Origin: Sarcocystis neurona
Lineage: Eukaryota; Apicomplexa; Conoidasida; Eucoccidiorida; Sarcocystidae
Direction: 5' to 3'
NCBI GenBank assembly: GCA_000727475.1
Contig: KL647297.1
Location: 2,203,295-2,267,294, forward strand
Length of the DNA: 64,000 nucleotides
The position numbers and the translations under genes were made by a program. Positions 24,061-36,100 of the stretch are shown piece by piece; the stretch's first letter is position 1; every line of letters begins with the position of its first letter. The notes beneath the pieces are model-generated. The model had not been told where the DNA came from and searched no databases. It was given only the letters and a program-made list of their open reading frames with translations.

Positions 24061-27000
24061 CCGCCGTAGCGCTACGGATCTGCTAATTTTCTTCGCACTG
24101 CTGCTGAGCCGACAGGGGGCTGCCCGCAGCTGCTGGTACTACCTGCGCTGCTGCTGCTGTGGCTCTGCCTTTGTGGCACGTCCCTGGTTGCTCTTGTGGA
24201 GCTGCTGCTGCGGCTGCTCCTGCGTCGGGGCCGTGTTACAATGCTGTCGCCGCTACGTCTAAAAACGCTGCTGGTGCTACCGTGCTGCTGCCGCATTTCA
24301 CATTCTTTCCGCGTGCCTGATGCAGGGAATGTGCTTCCAACCCCCTCAGGACGTTGTTTTTCACACGTATTCCGCAGCAGCTTCCGTTCCTGCACACGAG
24401 CAGCAGCGCGTCTCCGGGTGCTATTGCGTCTGCTGGTGGCGCTGCGGCTGCCACTGGTGCTGTTGCGGCTGCTGCTGATGCTGCAGCGGCTGCTCGCGCT
24501 GCAGCTGGGGCTGCCGCTGCGGTGCTGCGGCTACTGCTGCGATGCTGCGGCCGCTGCAGCTGCTGCAACCGGTGGGCAGGGAACTCTTTCGCTCGACAAC
24601 GCCTTCCGCGCGCTGCCCACAACAGCTTTATCGCGTGCATGCTTGGCAGCTCGCCCTTTCAAAACAGGGACCCACCTCCCGAGGAGCTACTTCACTGTGT
24701 TACTGCTCATGGTGTCGCAGCATTTCGACTGCCGTCCTCCCTGTCCAACGCAGCTTGTTCCTGCTCTTCAGTTGACTCCTGAATACTCTTCGAGAACGTT
24801 TCAAGCCGTGTCTTCGCCTCCTGCGTAGTCGCTTCCCTACTGCCGCAGCCGTTCCCCGCGCACGCTCGGGTTGCCGGTACTGCGCCGTTGGGGCCGCGTG
24901 TGTACATCCGGGGAGCAGGACACGCTCCAGCAGCAGGAAATCTTCGGCTACAGACCAAGAACGACCGGGCGAATCCACGAGTGAGCGGCAACAGCAGGGG
25001 ATCGTCCACTGCAGCTGCAGTACACACCCTCTTTGGCCTCCGGCGGCCGGTCAGCAACAGCGGCAGCGACAGCAGCAGCAGCAACAGCCGCTCTGTGTAT
25101 CGGCGGGCTCTACGGAAACGCCTCTTCTGTGTCGTCAACCCACTCTCCACAGCTCCAGGAGGACCGCTTCCCGGACCGCACACACGCACAGTCACTACTG
25201 CGTAGTCGTTGGACTCTTGCCACTTCATCGTGTGCTGGTGCCTGTCGCCCCGTACAGACCGACACTGCCGAAGCCGCTGCGAGAGCAGCAACAGCAACAA
25301 GAGTGACGGCAGGACAGCAACAAGAGCAGGAGCAGCAGCAACAGCCACAACCGCGAAAACAAGAGCAACAGCAAACCTGAGAGTAGCAGCGGCGCCAGGT
25401 GGAACTACAGCAGCAGGAAAGCGACAACACTTCTGCGGCAGCAGCGGCAGGACACCACTAGCAGCAGCGGCAGGACACTACCACCAGCAGCAACAACTCT
25501 GGGATTCCTTGTGCAACCAAGAACGAGGGCCAGAGGCACCAGCTTCCGCCCGAGAAAACGGTCGTTCAGCAGCAGGCACTCGACTTGCGGCTAAGCAGGA
25601 GAAGCACGCCCCGCAGCAGCAGCAGTAGCAGTGCTCCGTCAGGCGTATCTTTGGCGTGCACACGCACCCGCTGCTCGAGCAGCAGAAGGGCCTTCCCGGC
25701 TGTCGCGACTGCCACTGCAGGTCGGGCCGTGCGTGGACTTCTCTCTCCAACAGCGGCGTCTCATCTCCTCACACGCCCTAGCAGCAACAGCAGCGGCGCT
25801 GCCACCAGAACCCCACACGCCGGCGCCGAAGGCTGGGCATAGTACAGCAGGAGCACGCCAAGTATCAGCAGAAGCGGCAGCAACCGCAGCAGGCGATCGC
25901 GGCCTGCAGGAACGCGGATGCAGGAGAGCACTCCACGACGAGGTAGAACGGCGACAGCACCGGCGAGCAGCAGCAAGTAGCAGCAGCGGATTCGCTGGAA
26001 CAAGAAGCGACCACAGCAGCAGCAGCGGGCGCAGGTGTAGCAGCACAGCGGAGGGGCTACTCGCCGCAGCATCCGCGACAGCGACGACCGCAAGAGCACT
26101 TAAAGCAGCAACAGCGGAGGAGTCTCGCCTCGCAACCTCCGCAGCAGCAGCAGTGCGCGTCGGGGTATAAAGGGTAGGAAGTTTCTGTCGCAGCAGCAAG
26201 AGCAGCGGAGGAGGCTCCGCGTTGCCGCGCGGCAACTGTGTGAGCTGCGCAGCCGAGGGGCTCGATCGAAGAGCAGCAGCACCAGCAGCGCTGGACGCCG
26301 GGACGCGGACGGGCAGGAGGAGGCCGTGCAGGAGGAGGTCGTGTGTGGCCAAGGAGAGCCGCCGTACGAGCAGCGGAAACAGAGGCTGAGAAGAAGAACA
26401 AGAAGGAAGAACAGCGCCCGCAGAACGAAGCGACGGCAGCAGCGAGACATTTCCAGCGGAAAAAAAAGGCGGCACAGGAACCGCAGCAGCAGCAGCGCGG
26501 GGGGGACTACAAATCGCAGCAGCAGCACGTGCCGCGCAGCAGGACCCGCGCCCACAGGGACATCTCCTGCGCCGCCGTGGTCGGCGCAACGCCTTCACAG
26601 CGCAGCTGCTGCGAGGAAGAAGTTCCACCAACCAATTTGAAAATGGTAGGTTTTCTGGCTGCAGCTGCAGGAGCTCTAGCAGGAGGCTCTGCTTCGCGCG
26701 GGCAGACACACAGCAACGACGCAGTGCGCGCACGTTTTCTCCTCCCCAAGACTGACCCAGACGAACTGCAGCTGCATGCATGCAACGGCCTACAGCAAGG
26801 AGTCTCTGGTTGCGAAAGGCTCGCATGCAAAGACTGCAGAAACACTGCCTTTCAAGCAGGCGGCACACGCCGAGTAGCTGCTGCTGCTGCGAGGCGTCCA
26901 GTTGTAGCACCCTCTCTCCAGGAAGGCCGCATACGGAGCGGCTGCATGCAGGGAGTCGGCCCGCACAGAGGATGTTTTGCAGGCACGGTGCACGCAGAAG

Positions 27001-27359
27001 GCACCTGCACGCAAAAAGCACCCCCTGCATGCAAAAAGCTCCCCCTGCATGCAAAGCACCTGCGCACTCGCCTGCATCATTCGAACCACCCGCATGCAAA
27101 GCTCTCGCGTGCGAGTCACTTTTGGGCGGGGGGAGTGACGACATGCACATGGGCGGGCTGTGCATGCAACCCGTTTGCATGCCAAGCACAGGCACATGCA
27201 TGCACACCTACACACACACACACACTCGTGTGCATGCAGTAATTCTCTATTATATGCGCCCGCACAGCCTTCTCGTTGGTGCATGCTTCTGGAGCTGCTT
27301 GTACAGAGAGACATACATGAGTGAACTACGGGCGGATGGTATCACATTTCGTAGCGTAC

Positions 27360-28165
27360 ATAAATATATATATATGTAAATGTATGTGTGTATGGGTGTA
27401 GTGCATGTATGTATATATGTGTGTGTGTAATGTATATGTATGTGTATGTATGTGTATGTGCGTATATATGCATATATATGTACACCTATGTACATATGTA
27501 ATATATGTATGTAAATATTTATATATATATGTATATAAATGTATGTATTTATACATAAATGTATACATGTATGTATCTAAGGTGTGTTTGTACATATATA
27601 TGTACGTATGTATGTATGTATGTGTATGTATGTGTATGTATGTGTATGTATGTGTATGTACGTATATGTATGTATATGTATGTATATGTATGTATATGTA
27701 TGTATGTATGTGTGTATGTGTATCTAAGGTGTGTATGTACATATGTATGTATATATGTATGTATGTACGTATGTATGTATGCATGCATGTGTATTTAAGT
27801 GAATGTATGTATGTATATAGGTATATATGTATGTATGTATGTGTGTATGTGTATCTAAGGTGTGTATGTACATATATGTATATATGTATGTATGTACGTA
27901 TGTATGTATGCATGCATGTGTATTTAAGTGAATGTATGTATGTATATAGGTATATATGTATGTATGTGTGTATGTGTGTGTATATAAGATAATGTATGTA
28001 TGTGTGTATGCATGTATGTATACAGGTATGTATATGTGTATATAGGTATGTATGTATGTATATAGGTATATATGTATGTATGCATATGTGTACTTATGTA
28101 TATACAGGTGTATATGTAGATGCATACATGTATGTACATATATGTATATATCTGCGAATGCTTGT
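27360..28165. repeat. TATG microsatellite containing a 131-bp higher-order duplication
   Basis: About 800 bp of TATG, TGTA and TATA repeats. The non-repetitive marker TATCTAAGG recurs at 27574, 27721 and 27852. The last two begin units of about 131 bp that also share GCATGCATGTGTATTTAAG, so a longer tandem duplication is superimposed on the simple repeat. Confidence 0.88.
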
Positions 28166-29159
28166 ATGTACGTAGAGCTGAATCGTGGCTTGGTCCTTTG
28201 CGTGCAGTTTCTTGTATGCACTGTGTGTATATATTTGTGTAGGTACGTCTGCGGGGATGGATATACGGCGACGTGCCATCATCACACGTAGAGAGAAGCG
28301 CCAGTCCTTCACAAAGATTGAGGGACGTTTGTGCGTGGCACGAGCTGCTGCTGCTGCTGTTACTCTGTCATTTGTACGTGCTGCCTGCTGCTGCTGCTGC
28401 ATCTGATGCGTGTTCTGCTGCTGCAGAGCGGACGCGGCGCCTACTACAAGGCCCTATACGGGTGTAAGGTCCTTACACGTTGCTGCAGCAGCAGCAACAG
28501 CAGCAACAGCAACAGCAGGAGCAGCAGCAGCAGCCGCCTTAACAGCGACAGCAGGAGAGGCAGTGCCCACGCGCTTGAAGCAGAAGCAGCGGTCGGAGGA
28601 GCTCTGCAGCAGCGATGGCAGCAGGAAGCCTAGCACCAGCAGTCAACGCCACAGCAACAGCAACACGCGCACAGCTTGAACTGCAGCAGCAGTGACGGTG
28701 GTAGTAGCAGCAGCACATGTAGCAGCAGCAGCAGCACGTGCAGCAGCAGCAATCGCTCGAAGTGGGAGCACGCAGCTGTGGGAGAAACATCGGAGTAGCG
28801 GCAGCAGCAGCAGCAAAAGGAGAAACAGCAGGTGGAGGCCGTCGACGGCAGAAGAAGAAGCATTTGCAAGAGAAACAGCCATCAGATGAGGTCGCGCGAG
28901 TGACCGTAGCAGCAGTTTCGACTACACAGCGGCAAACCAGCTAGAAAGCAGCAGAAAAGGAAGAACAGAGCGGGGAGAAAGCGGCACGGAGGGGCAGCAG
29001 AGCAGGAGAGGAGGTGGGACCAGGACAGCCAGCGCAGCACCAGTGGATTCACCCAAGCCCAGCAGGCACCAGAGGAAACAGCAGCAGTAGCAGCAGGGAA
29101 GAACCTGCGGGAAATGGCTGCAAAGGCGAACAAGTAGCAGCACAGGGGCATAACACAGC

Positions 29160-29345
29160 AGCGAAGGGGGAACAGCAGCAGCAGCGGGCAGGTAGGGAGC
29201 AGCAGCAGCAGCGGGAAGGGAGCAGCAGCAGCAGACAGGGAGGTCGGGAGCAGTAGCAGGCAGGGAGGTCGGGAGCAGCAGCAGCAGGCGTGGAGGTCGG
29301 GAACAGCGGCAGCAGGCAGGGAGGTCGGGAGCAGCAGCAGAATGG
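29160..29345. repeat. Minisatellite with GGGAGGTCGGGAGCAGCAGC core
   Basis: Four to five imperfect copies of a 25-35 bp unit, GCAGGGAGGTCGGGAGCAGC, within a CAG block. Confidence 0.75.
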
Positions 29346-30636
29346 CAGCTAGCCTACGTGCAGCGGCAGCAGCGGCGGGATATCATTCGCACGGGCAGGC
29401 GCAATGAAGAAGAAGAAGAGGAGACAGCAGCAGCAACGCGCGACGACGGAAAGTGGAAAAGAGGCAGAAGCACCACTAGAACAGGGTGCTGCTGGCATCG
29501 GAGGAGCAGCTACAGCAGAAGTTGACCGAATCTAGGGACTGACACGCTTTCGCCCTTTTGCTCTGCTGCTGTCGAGAAGCAGGCAGAGCAGAATTTATTC
29601 GACGCGCGACGCTTTCTCTGTCGCCTTCTTTTGCTGCTGCTGTGCTCCACCTTGCCGTTGGTGTGGTCCCACGCGATGCGGTCGCTGCTTCTGGTTGCCA
29701 GGACGTGCTGCGCGTCTTCATCTGCCTGTTGCTGCTGCTGCTGCTCTGGTGGTCCAGCGTTTTGCTGCGTCCCAGTCTTCTCCCGTGACAGCCGTCATTG
29801 CCGCGTCCATCTACTCGTATGTACCGACGCCGCCTGTGTGGCCGCAGGTATACTACTGTCCTGCCCTTCGGCTGCTGCTGCTCCCCACGCGGCAGGTCCT
29901 GCTCTTGATGCTGCTGCGGGTCGCTCGCTGCCTGCTGCCGTTCCTGCTGTTCTCCACACCATGCCGTGCTGCTGCTATTGTTGCTGTTTCTTTTGGTGCT
30001 GACCCGCCTTCTCCGCTTCGTGCTCCAAAGTTAGGGGGCGACCTGCCGTGGGGAAGCGATTTCCACTGATTCAGCGACACTTGCTGCTGCCGCTCGCGTC
30101 TCCGCTCGCGCTGCTCCCGTGCTGCTGCTTATCTTCTCAAGCTGCTGCTGGTGTGGCCGCTCAAGGTGCAGGTGCCCGCGGCCCCGCCGGTCCGCCGCTG
30201 TCGGCCTCGGCGCCGCTGCACCACCGGCATTGCTGCTGCTGCTGCTGTTGCAACCTTGGCTGCAGTGCTTGCTGCCGCAGACGGTGCCGCGCATTTCCTG
30301 CGGCTGCTGTCGCTGCCGCGACTGCTGCTGCCTCTCTTCCTGTTGACGACGCCGGTGCTTCGAGTCCCCTGCTCCTGCTGCTGCTCTTGCTGCTGCGTCT
30401 GCTGTTGAGACTGCGCCCGTTACTCGCTCTCACACAGGTGGTGGAGCTCCGGCTGCGCTTGCCGCCGCACCTGCTGCTGCTGCTCGCGTCGCCCTCCGTG
30501 GAGGGGAGTGTGCTGCTGCTGCTTCTTCTTCTTCGCGATCACTTGCTGCTGACGCTGCAGCCGCTGCTTCCTCTTCTTCTGCTGCTGCCCCACTTGCTGC
30601 GACTGCTGCTCTGTCGTCGCGCTTTTTCGTTTGCAG

Positions 30637-30728
30637 CTGGCAGCCGAAGACGCGGAGGAGGCGGAGGAAGTGCACGAGGATCCCGTCGCGGCGGACCCGC
30701 CTACAACCCACGACCTTTCACTGCAGAG
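30637..30728 (+). CDS. Possible upstream RGG-rich exon of the ABC-class ATPase gene
   Basis: Acceptor-like TTTGCAG precedes it and GAG|GTACGC follows. The frame reads GSRRRGGGGGSARGSRRGG then PAYNPRPFTAE and ends in phase 0. At 33001, just before the annotated ATG, the sequence CCTGCAG|TCAGTCGGC is an acceptor that would continue in phase 0 into SVGMGGSRTEKD. Plant members of this ATPase family carry Gly/Arg-rich N-termini. No in-frame ATG was found upstream, so a further 5' exon would be needed. This is inference. Confidence 0.3.
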
Positions 30729-31189
30729 GTACGCGCCTGCAGGCATCTACGATCAGCAGCACTCTTCTCTGTCTCTCTCCGTCTCTACGCAGCAGTACAT
30801 ATATGTACGCGCCTGTACAGGAGAGTGTGCGTATACAGGGGAGAGTGCATGCACAGGCTAACTCGTGGGGAGGGCGCACGACCGGGAAGCGTCTGCCTAT
30901 ACCTATTGACAGCCCATTTCAACTGTCTTCTATGTACGACAGTATACGTTCATATAAATATATATAGAGAGAGAAAGAGAGGAGAAGACTGCTTGGTCAT
31001 AGGTACGTCTAACAATATATACGCATATACATATATGTGTATCTACATCGAATACGCATGCAGGATAAGCACACACCTACGTATCTACGTACACACAGGG
31101 ATGCTGCCTACCCAATATACATATATAAGGAGCTATATTGGCAGGAGAAAGACTTCAACGTCTGAAAACACATATATGTATTGCGCTCA

Positions 31190-31640
31190 CCTCCTATTCG
31201 TGTGTGACACGTGTGGACGAGAAACACCCGTACGCCGAGCTCCCCCTCCACGTGTCTCTCTAGCTGAGGAGACACATATATGCATGCGTGTGTGCTGCTT
31301 AGCTGCTCTACGGATAGGACACCTGGAAGAGAAGTGTTTACGCGTTTCCGTCTCCGTCTCCGTTTCTCTCGATGTGAATATATCTACATTTATGTGTATG
31401 CTGCCTGTATATATATACGTGACACACGTGGAAGAGAAACGCCTGCGCATATCTGCCTCTCTGTCTCTGTCTGAGTAAACATATATATATGTGTGCTGCT
31501 AAATGTACATGTATATATGATATAGGTAGAAAGGAAATGCCTATGCGTGTCTTTCCCTCTGTGTGTATCTATAGACGTATATACGTATATATGTACTGGT
31601 ACGTATAGAGATATATATGTGTATGTTGTGGGTGTTTGTT
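31190..31640. repeat. Degenerate ~100-120 bp tandem repeat (GTGGAAGAGAAACGCC family)
   Basis: The phrase GACACGTGGA-AGAGAAACGCC recurs in diverged form near 31207, 31319, 31420 and 31525. Each copy is followed by CTCT-rich sequence, TATATA and TGTGTGCTGCT. The 117-bp repeat at 40702 and 41655 belongs to the same family by eye. Confidence 0.6.
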
Positions 31641-33009
31641 ATATGCATGTGAGGCCGACAGCGTATCATGGACGCAGACGCAAACGACGAGTATATACAT
31701 CTGTGCCACGCCGTACATATGCGGACACCCGCGCGCCTCTGCTGCTGCATTCATACATATATATATACACACGTACGTATAGGCCAATTTACATGCAGTA
31801 TGTCCAGAGACACGTGCATGCTGCTCTGTGGAAGACATACGCGTGCCTCTGTATACGGAACGATACATATATTCATGTGTGTAGGGTACGTACATGGAAA
31901 CAGGGGTCTTCTGTTCTGTGGCAAATATATGCGTGCCTCGCTTAACAAGCGTATACCTGTGTACGTACATATATGCGTACATATCTACAGATGTAGTACC
32001 ATATATAGCAGTTGTATTCTGCTGCGTGCCTCATCCAAACATATTTATGTGTATATGCTTGTATGTATGGATGTGCGTATGTGTATGTATATATGTGTGA
32101 ATATATGTATGTGTATGTAAATGTATGTATACATGTGTGTGTGTGTGTGCGTGTTGATTGTGTACACATATGTAAGTGCATGCGTCGGAAGACGTTTCCC
32201 GAGACGTACGTTGACGGGCGCTTCTTCTGGTGTCTACCTCGTAATTCTGGGAACATCGAGTGCCGAAGGTGTCTACATTTATTCCGTTGTTCCCCTCTCC
32301 CTCTCTCTGTTTATACACTCGTTTTGTTGTATACTCCACTGGTAGTGCTTGTGCATGCATGCACTTCTCATCACCAGTATATAAATATATAGAGAGGGGA
32401 AGAGAAAAAGAGAGAGAAACGTGTGCTTGGGTATATTATATATATGTGTATGTATACGTGCGTGAGTGCAGATACCTATTATTCATACATATACATGCAC
32501 GTATACGTATCACTTATATACATGAAATAGATATATATGTTGAAGCTAGTGACTGTATGGATGTGACTTTATTTGGGGAGGGGGCGGCTGTCTGGCGTTC
32601 TTCTATTCGAAGTGGGTACAGACATTTCCCTGGGGTGCCGCATGTCTTGGGTGTTTGCTGAAGCGTCTTCCTTTCTCCTTCCTGGGGGTGGCGTTGCTGC
32701 TGCTGCTGCCACTTTCGGTCCTCCTTTTCCTCTTGTCTTCCTCTCTTTGAAAGCGTATCTCTGCACGATTTCCCGCCCGTTTGCTTCCCTTTTGTCTTCT
32801 TCTATTTCTTCTCCCGTCTCTACCCCGTGCCGTGCTTCTTAGGGTGCTCCCTGCTGCTCTTTCTCTGGGTGTATTCCTCTGGCTCGGGCACTTCTTCTGC
32901 TGCTGCTTCTTCCGTCTCATTCGTAGCGCTTGGTCGCGAATCTCTCCGCGTTCTTACTATGTTTTCTCCCCTTTTCTGCGTCCGTCTGCATGCCCTGCAG
33001 TCAGTCGGC

Positions 33010-33172
33010 ATGGGTGGCAGCAGGACCGAGAAGGACGCTGACGACGACTACTCGGCCTCTTTCAGCGAGCAGCAGCACGAGTCGCATGCAGCAGCGTCTG
33101 CGGCAGCGGGAAGAACTGAGGCAGTGCGGCGCCACGGCGGATCCCTCCACGCAGAGCTGCTTCGTCTCGAAG
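33010..33172 (+). CDS. ABC-class ATPase exon 1
   Basis: Starts MGGSRTEKDADDDYSASF and ends SLHAELLRLEG, the conserved first helix. It is followed by AAG|GCAAGC, a GC-AG donor, in phase 1. Joining to exon 2 gives LLRLEGRPYGAYNDLLG, the family pattern (L-x-x-I-D-G-R-x-Y-x-A-Y). No GT donor fits. Confidence 0.8.
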
Positions 33173-36100
33173 GCAAGCCAAACAAACACAACAGCAGCCG
33201 CGAGTAGAGCAGCTCGGCGACGACAGCAGCGGCAATCGTAAGAGCCGCACCCGCAGCAGAACAGTCAACTGGTAAAGTAGAACAAGAAGCGGCAGCAGGA
33301 GAGCAACAGCAGCAGGAGAGCAACAGCAGCAGCAGGACAGCAGCAGCAGGACAGCAGCAGCAGGACAGCAGCAGCAGGACAGCAGCAGCAGGACAGCAGC
33401 AGCAGCAGAGCAGCTGCGGCAGAAGCAACCACAACACGCCGCGCGCACGACCAGCCGTGGAGGGGAAGCAGCTTCTCCTGACACAGCAACACAAGCAGCA
33501 GCAGCAGGAACAGGAGCGACTCCGCCTTGCACGCGGTAAGAAGCACCAGCAGCAACTCCTTTCAGCAAGGAGAGCACCCTCACACAGCGAAGCAAGAGCA
33601 AAACGGCAGGAGCTGTCGCAACCGCAGCAGGAACCGCGACAGCAGCAGGAAGGAGGGTGACAGCAGTGACTGCTGCCGCATCAGCAGCAGGGCTTGACGC
33701 AGCAGGAGCGCCAGCAACCAGACGCGGAGAGTAGCCTTGCGCCACGCCCAACAGCAGCGGTCCAGCGGCAGCAGATCTTCCGCTGGCAGCACGAGCAGCA
33801 GATATTTGCACCCTGCGGCCATAGTAGTCGCAGCAACTAAGTAGGCCACGGCGAGAAGCAGCGACAAGCAGCAGCGCGTAGACTGGCAGCAGCGCGTAGA
33901 GCGACAGCAGCGGGCAGCGCCTGCGCAGTAGCCAGAGCGAACAGCAACAGCGGACCTAGCGGTGCCTCATCTCTCTCTCCCTCAAGCAGCAGCAGCAGCG
34001 CCTGTCTCGTCGCGGCGGCGGCAAAGTCGCAGCAGGTGCGAGAGCCACAGCAGTTGCAAGAAAGACACAGAGAGCGGGAGGCAACAACTGCAACAGCAGC
34101 AGCACTGCAGCAGGAGCAGCAGCAGCAGTTCAGCAGCAGCAACACTACGTTGTCGTGACCTTGTCGAAACCCCCGCAGGTTCCTGTGGAAACTCCTGTAC
34201 GCTGCGTCTACGGTGTATACGTTTGTGTGGGGACTGCAGAGCGAACCCTTCCACACATTCTTCTCTATAGTATACATGCGTCTGTGGAACAAGCGAGAAG
34301 AACGTGCGAATCCGGAAGAGAGGAAGGTGAACCCGGCAGCCGGTTGAGGGGCGGCCTCGCATCCTACCAATACGCCACTGCACTGGCCTAGAGAGACCGG
34401 AACACGTGGACGGTGGTGCATGCGCAGCAGCCACTCGTACGCGCCTGTCTCATCCACATCCCGTTAAAGCGAAACAGAGAAAGACAGAGACACGGGAACC
34501 AGAGGACGCGACAGAGGGACAAGACAAAGAGCGAAGAAAGAGAGACCGATGCAGAGAAACGTCTTCGTGCATGCACCATGTAGGAGGGGAGGTTGACTGT
34601 CCGTCGCCAGGACACGCGCGCGTTGTCGGTCGGCTGCGCTTTCGGTGTACACCTGCGCCTGCTGCTGCCGTTTAGCCGCTGATGTTGCTGCTGTTGCTTC
34701 GTGTGTGTGGGCGTGGTGTCGCCGGTTTTTGCCTTCTTGCTGCTACTGCTGCTGCGTCATGAGTGGGGGGTTGACGCTGTTCTCAGCTGCTGGTGCTGCG
34801 GCGTGTGGGAGGGCGGGCGACCTTGCTGTTCTTCACCTTTTTGCTGTTGATGCTGGGCTGTTGTATCGGCTGTATGAGCGGTATCTCGCTGTTCTGCGCC
34901 TATTTGCCGCTGTTGCTGCCGTTGCAGGACGGCCGTACGGAGCCTACAACGACTTGCTGGGCGTGTGGGAGGTGGACGGCTTTCAACTCTTCGTTGACAA
35001 GTGAGCAGCACCGTCCATCACGCGACACCAGTGGCTTGGGAGCGACAACGCGTTCTACGGGGGGATTCTTTGCTGCACGAGGAGGGATGCGGGCTGCCAG
35101 GAAGTTGGTGCCCTAAGCAAAAGATGTATAAACTGCTGCTCTAACAAACGAATGGATAACAGCTGCTCTCTCTTCTTCCCTGCTGCTCGTGTCAGTGCGC
35201 GTGCACATCTCACCTGATGCGCCGCATGCATGCAGTGTCACTGCCCCGGTGTACGTACACTTCCCCGTGTCGGCGACATGTGGCAACCATTTTTTGTAAG
35301 GAAGGAGGCTGACTGGCCCATCCGTAGGTACGACAGATGCAGTCCGCGCAGGACCGCGGGAAACATGCCTCCATTTGTCTGCTGCCTGGCGTCGGACTCG
35401 TGTTTCTGTCTCATACATACTTCTGTCTTCCGCGCGTTCGGGCTCGCGCATGCAAACTCGTTCTCGGTCTGCGTGCGTGCGCCTCTCGAGGCCGCGCTTG
35501 CCCACCACAGACGGGGCTGCCGTATACGCGGGCCCTTCTTCTCTCTCCACTGCCGCGAGTGGTCCCGCCGCTGCTGCGTGCAGGGTTGCTGTTGTCGCTG
35601 CTTGTTCGCCGGCCTCAGGATCGTGCTCCCCCTCTTGCAGTTCCTCTCTTCCTACACTTGTGTGCCTTCCTGCTCATGCGTGCGCGCCCTCCCTGCATGC
35701 AATTGCCTCGAACGCGTACGTCGCTGTTCCAGGCGATAGATGGTAACCTGCGCGACTCGCCTCACCAACGTCTACCAGCAGTGACGCGTACTTGCGAGCA
35801 TATAGTAGAATGCTTGTGCTGTTGATGTTGAAATGGCCTCGCCGCCCTGCTGCTGTTGCTGCACCGGGGCAGGACCTGCCGACCCTTTCTAACAGATGCG
35901 TTGCAGGAGGCGACCCCCCACCCCCGAGGACTTCTGCTGCTGCTGCTGTCCCCGCTGCTGCTGCCGTCCCTGCTGCTGCTGTTCCTGCAGCTGCGGGTGT
36001 CCCGTTCCACTGCGATGACACGTGTTGCTGTAGCGCCAGTGCTGCTGCTACCGCTGTGAGGACTGCTGCTGGTTTTCTTTCTTGTGTTTTCCTGCTGCTG

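Larger units (their letters stand above)
20422..33009. other. Divergent intergenic region between CTR9 and the ABC-class ATPase
   Basis: No conserved coding segment was found. Contents in order: CAG block (20.55-21.45 kb), CTG block (21.56-22.6), CAG minisatellite with gap (22.86-23.76), CTG block (23.87-24.6), CAG block (25.0-26.6), GCATGC-rich stretch (26.77-27.24), TATG array (27.36-28.16), CAG block with AGGGAGGTCGGG repeats (28.48-29.5), CTG block (29.56-30.6), then degenerate ~100-bp repeats with TATATG (30.8-32.5). Promoters of both genes must lie here, but I see no motif I would assign. Confidence 0.6.

Noticed and set aside
25639..27207. 522-codon minus-strand open frame
   Set aside because: Leucine/alanine/cysteine-rich translation of a CAG block and GCATGC repeats; no conserved motif. 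CAG/CTG repeats lack stops in all frames.
27360..28165. CRISPR-like or telomere-like array
   Set aside because: No unique spacers, unit too short and degenerate, and no TTTAGGG-type telomere motif; a plain microsatellite.
27326..28221. Long frames of Tyr-Ile-His or Tyr-Val-Cys repeats on both strands
   Set aside because: Translation of the TATG array; period-4 DNA gives period-4 peptide in all frames.
30048..31478. 476-codon plus-strand open frame
   Set aside because: First half is CTG-repeat leucine runs and second half is microsatellite; only the short RGG segment at 30637-30728 looks possibly coding.
34310..34410. tRNA-like segment on the minus strand (TGGCGTATTGGTAGGATGC with a GGGTTC downstream)
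   Set aside because: The A-box and D-arm look right, but the anticodon and T stems do not pair and the acceptor stem cannot close.
35197..35295. Possible ATPase exon (VRVHISPDAPHACS) at 35.2 kb
   Set aside because: It seemed to fit the RVRV motif, but 36629-36694 contains the true VQSDPFAPPSKFRVRLP segment with matching phases on both sides.
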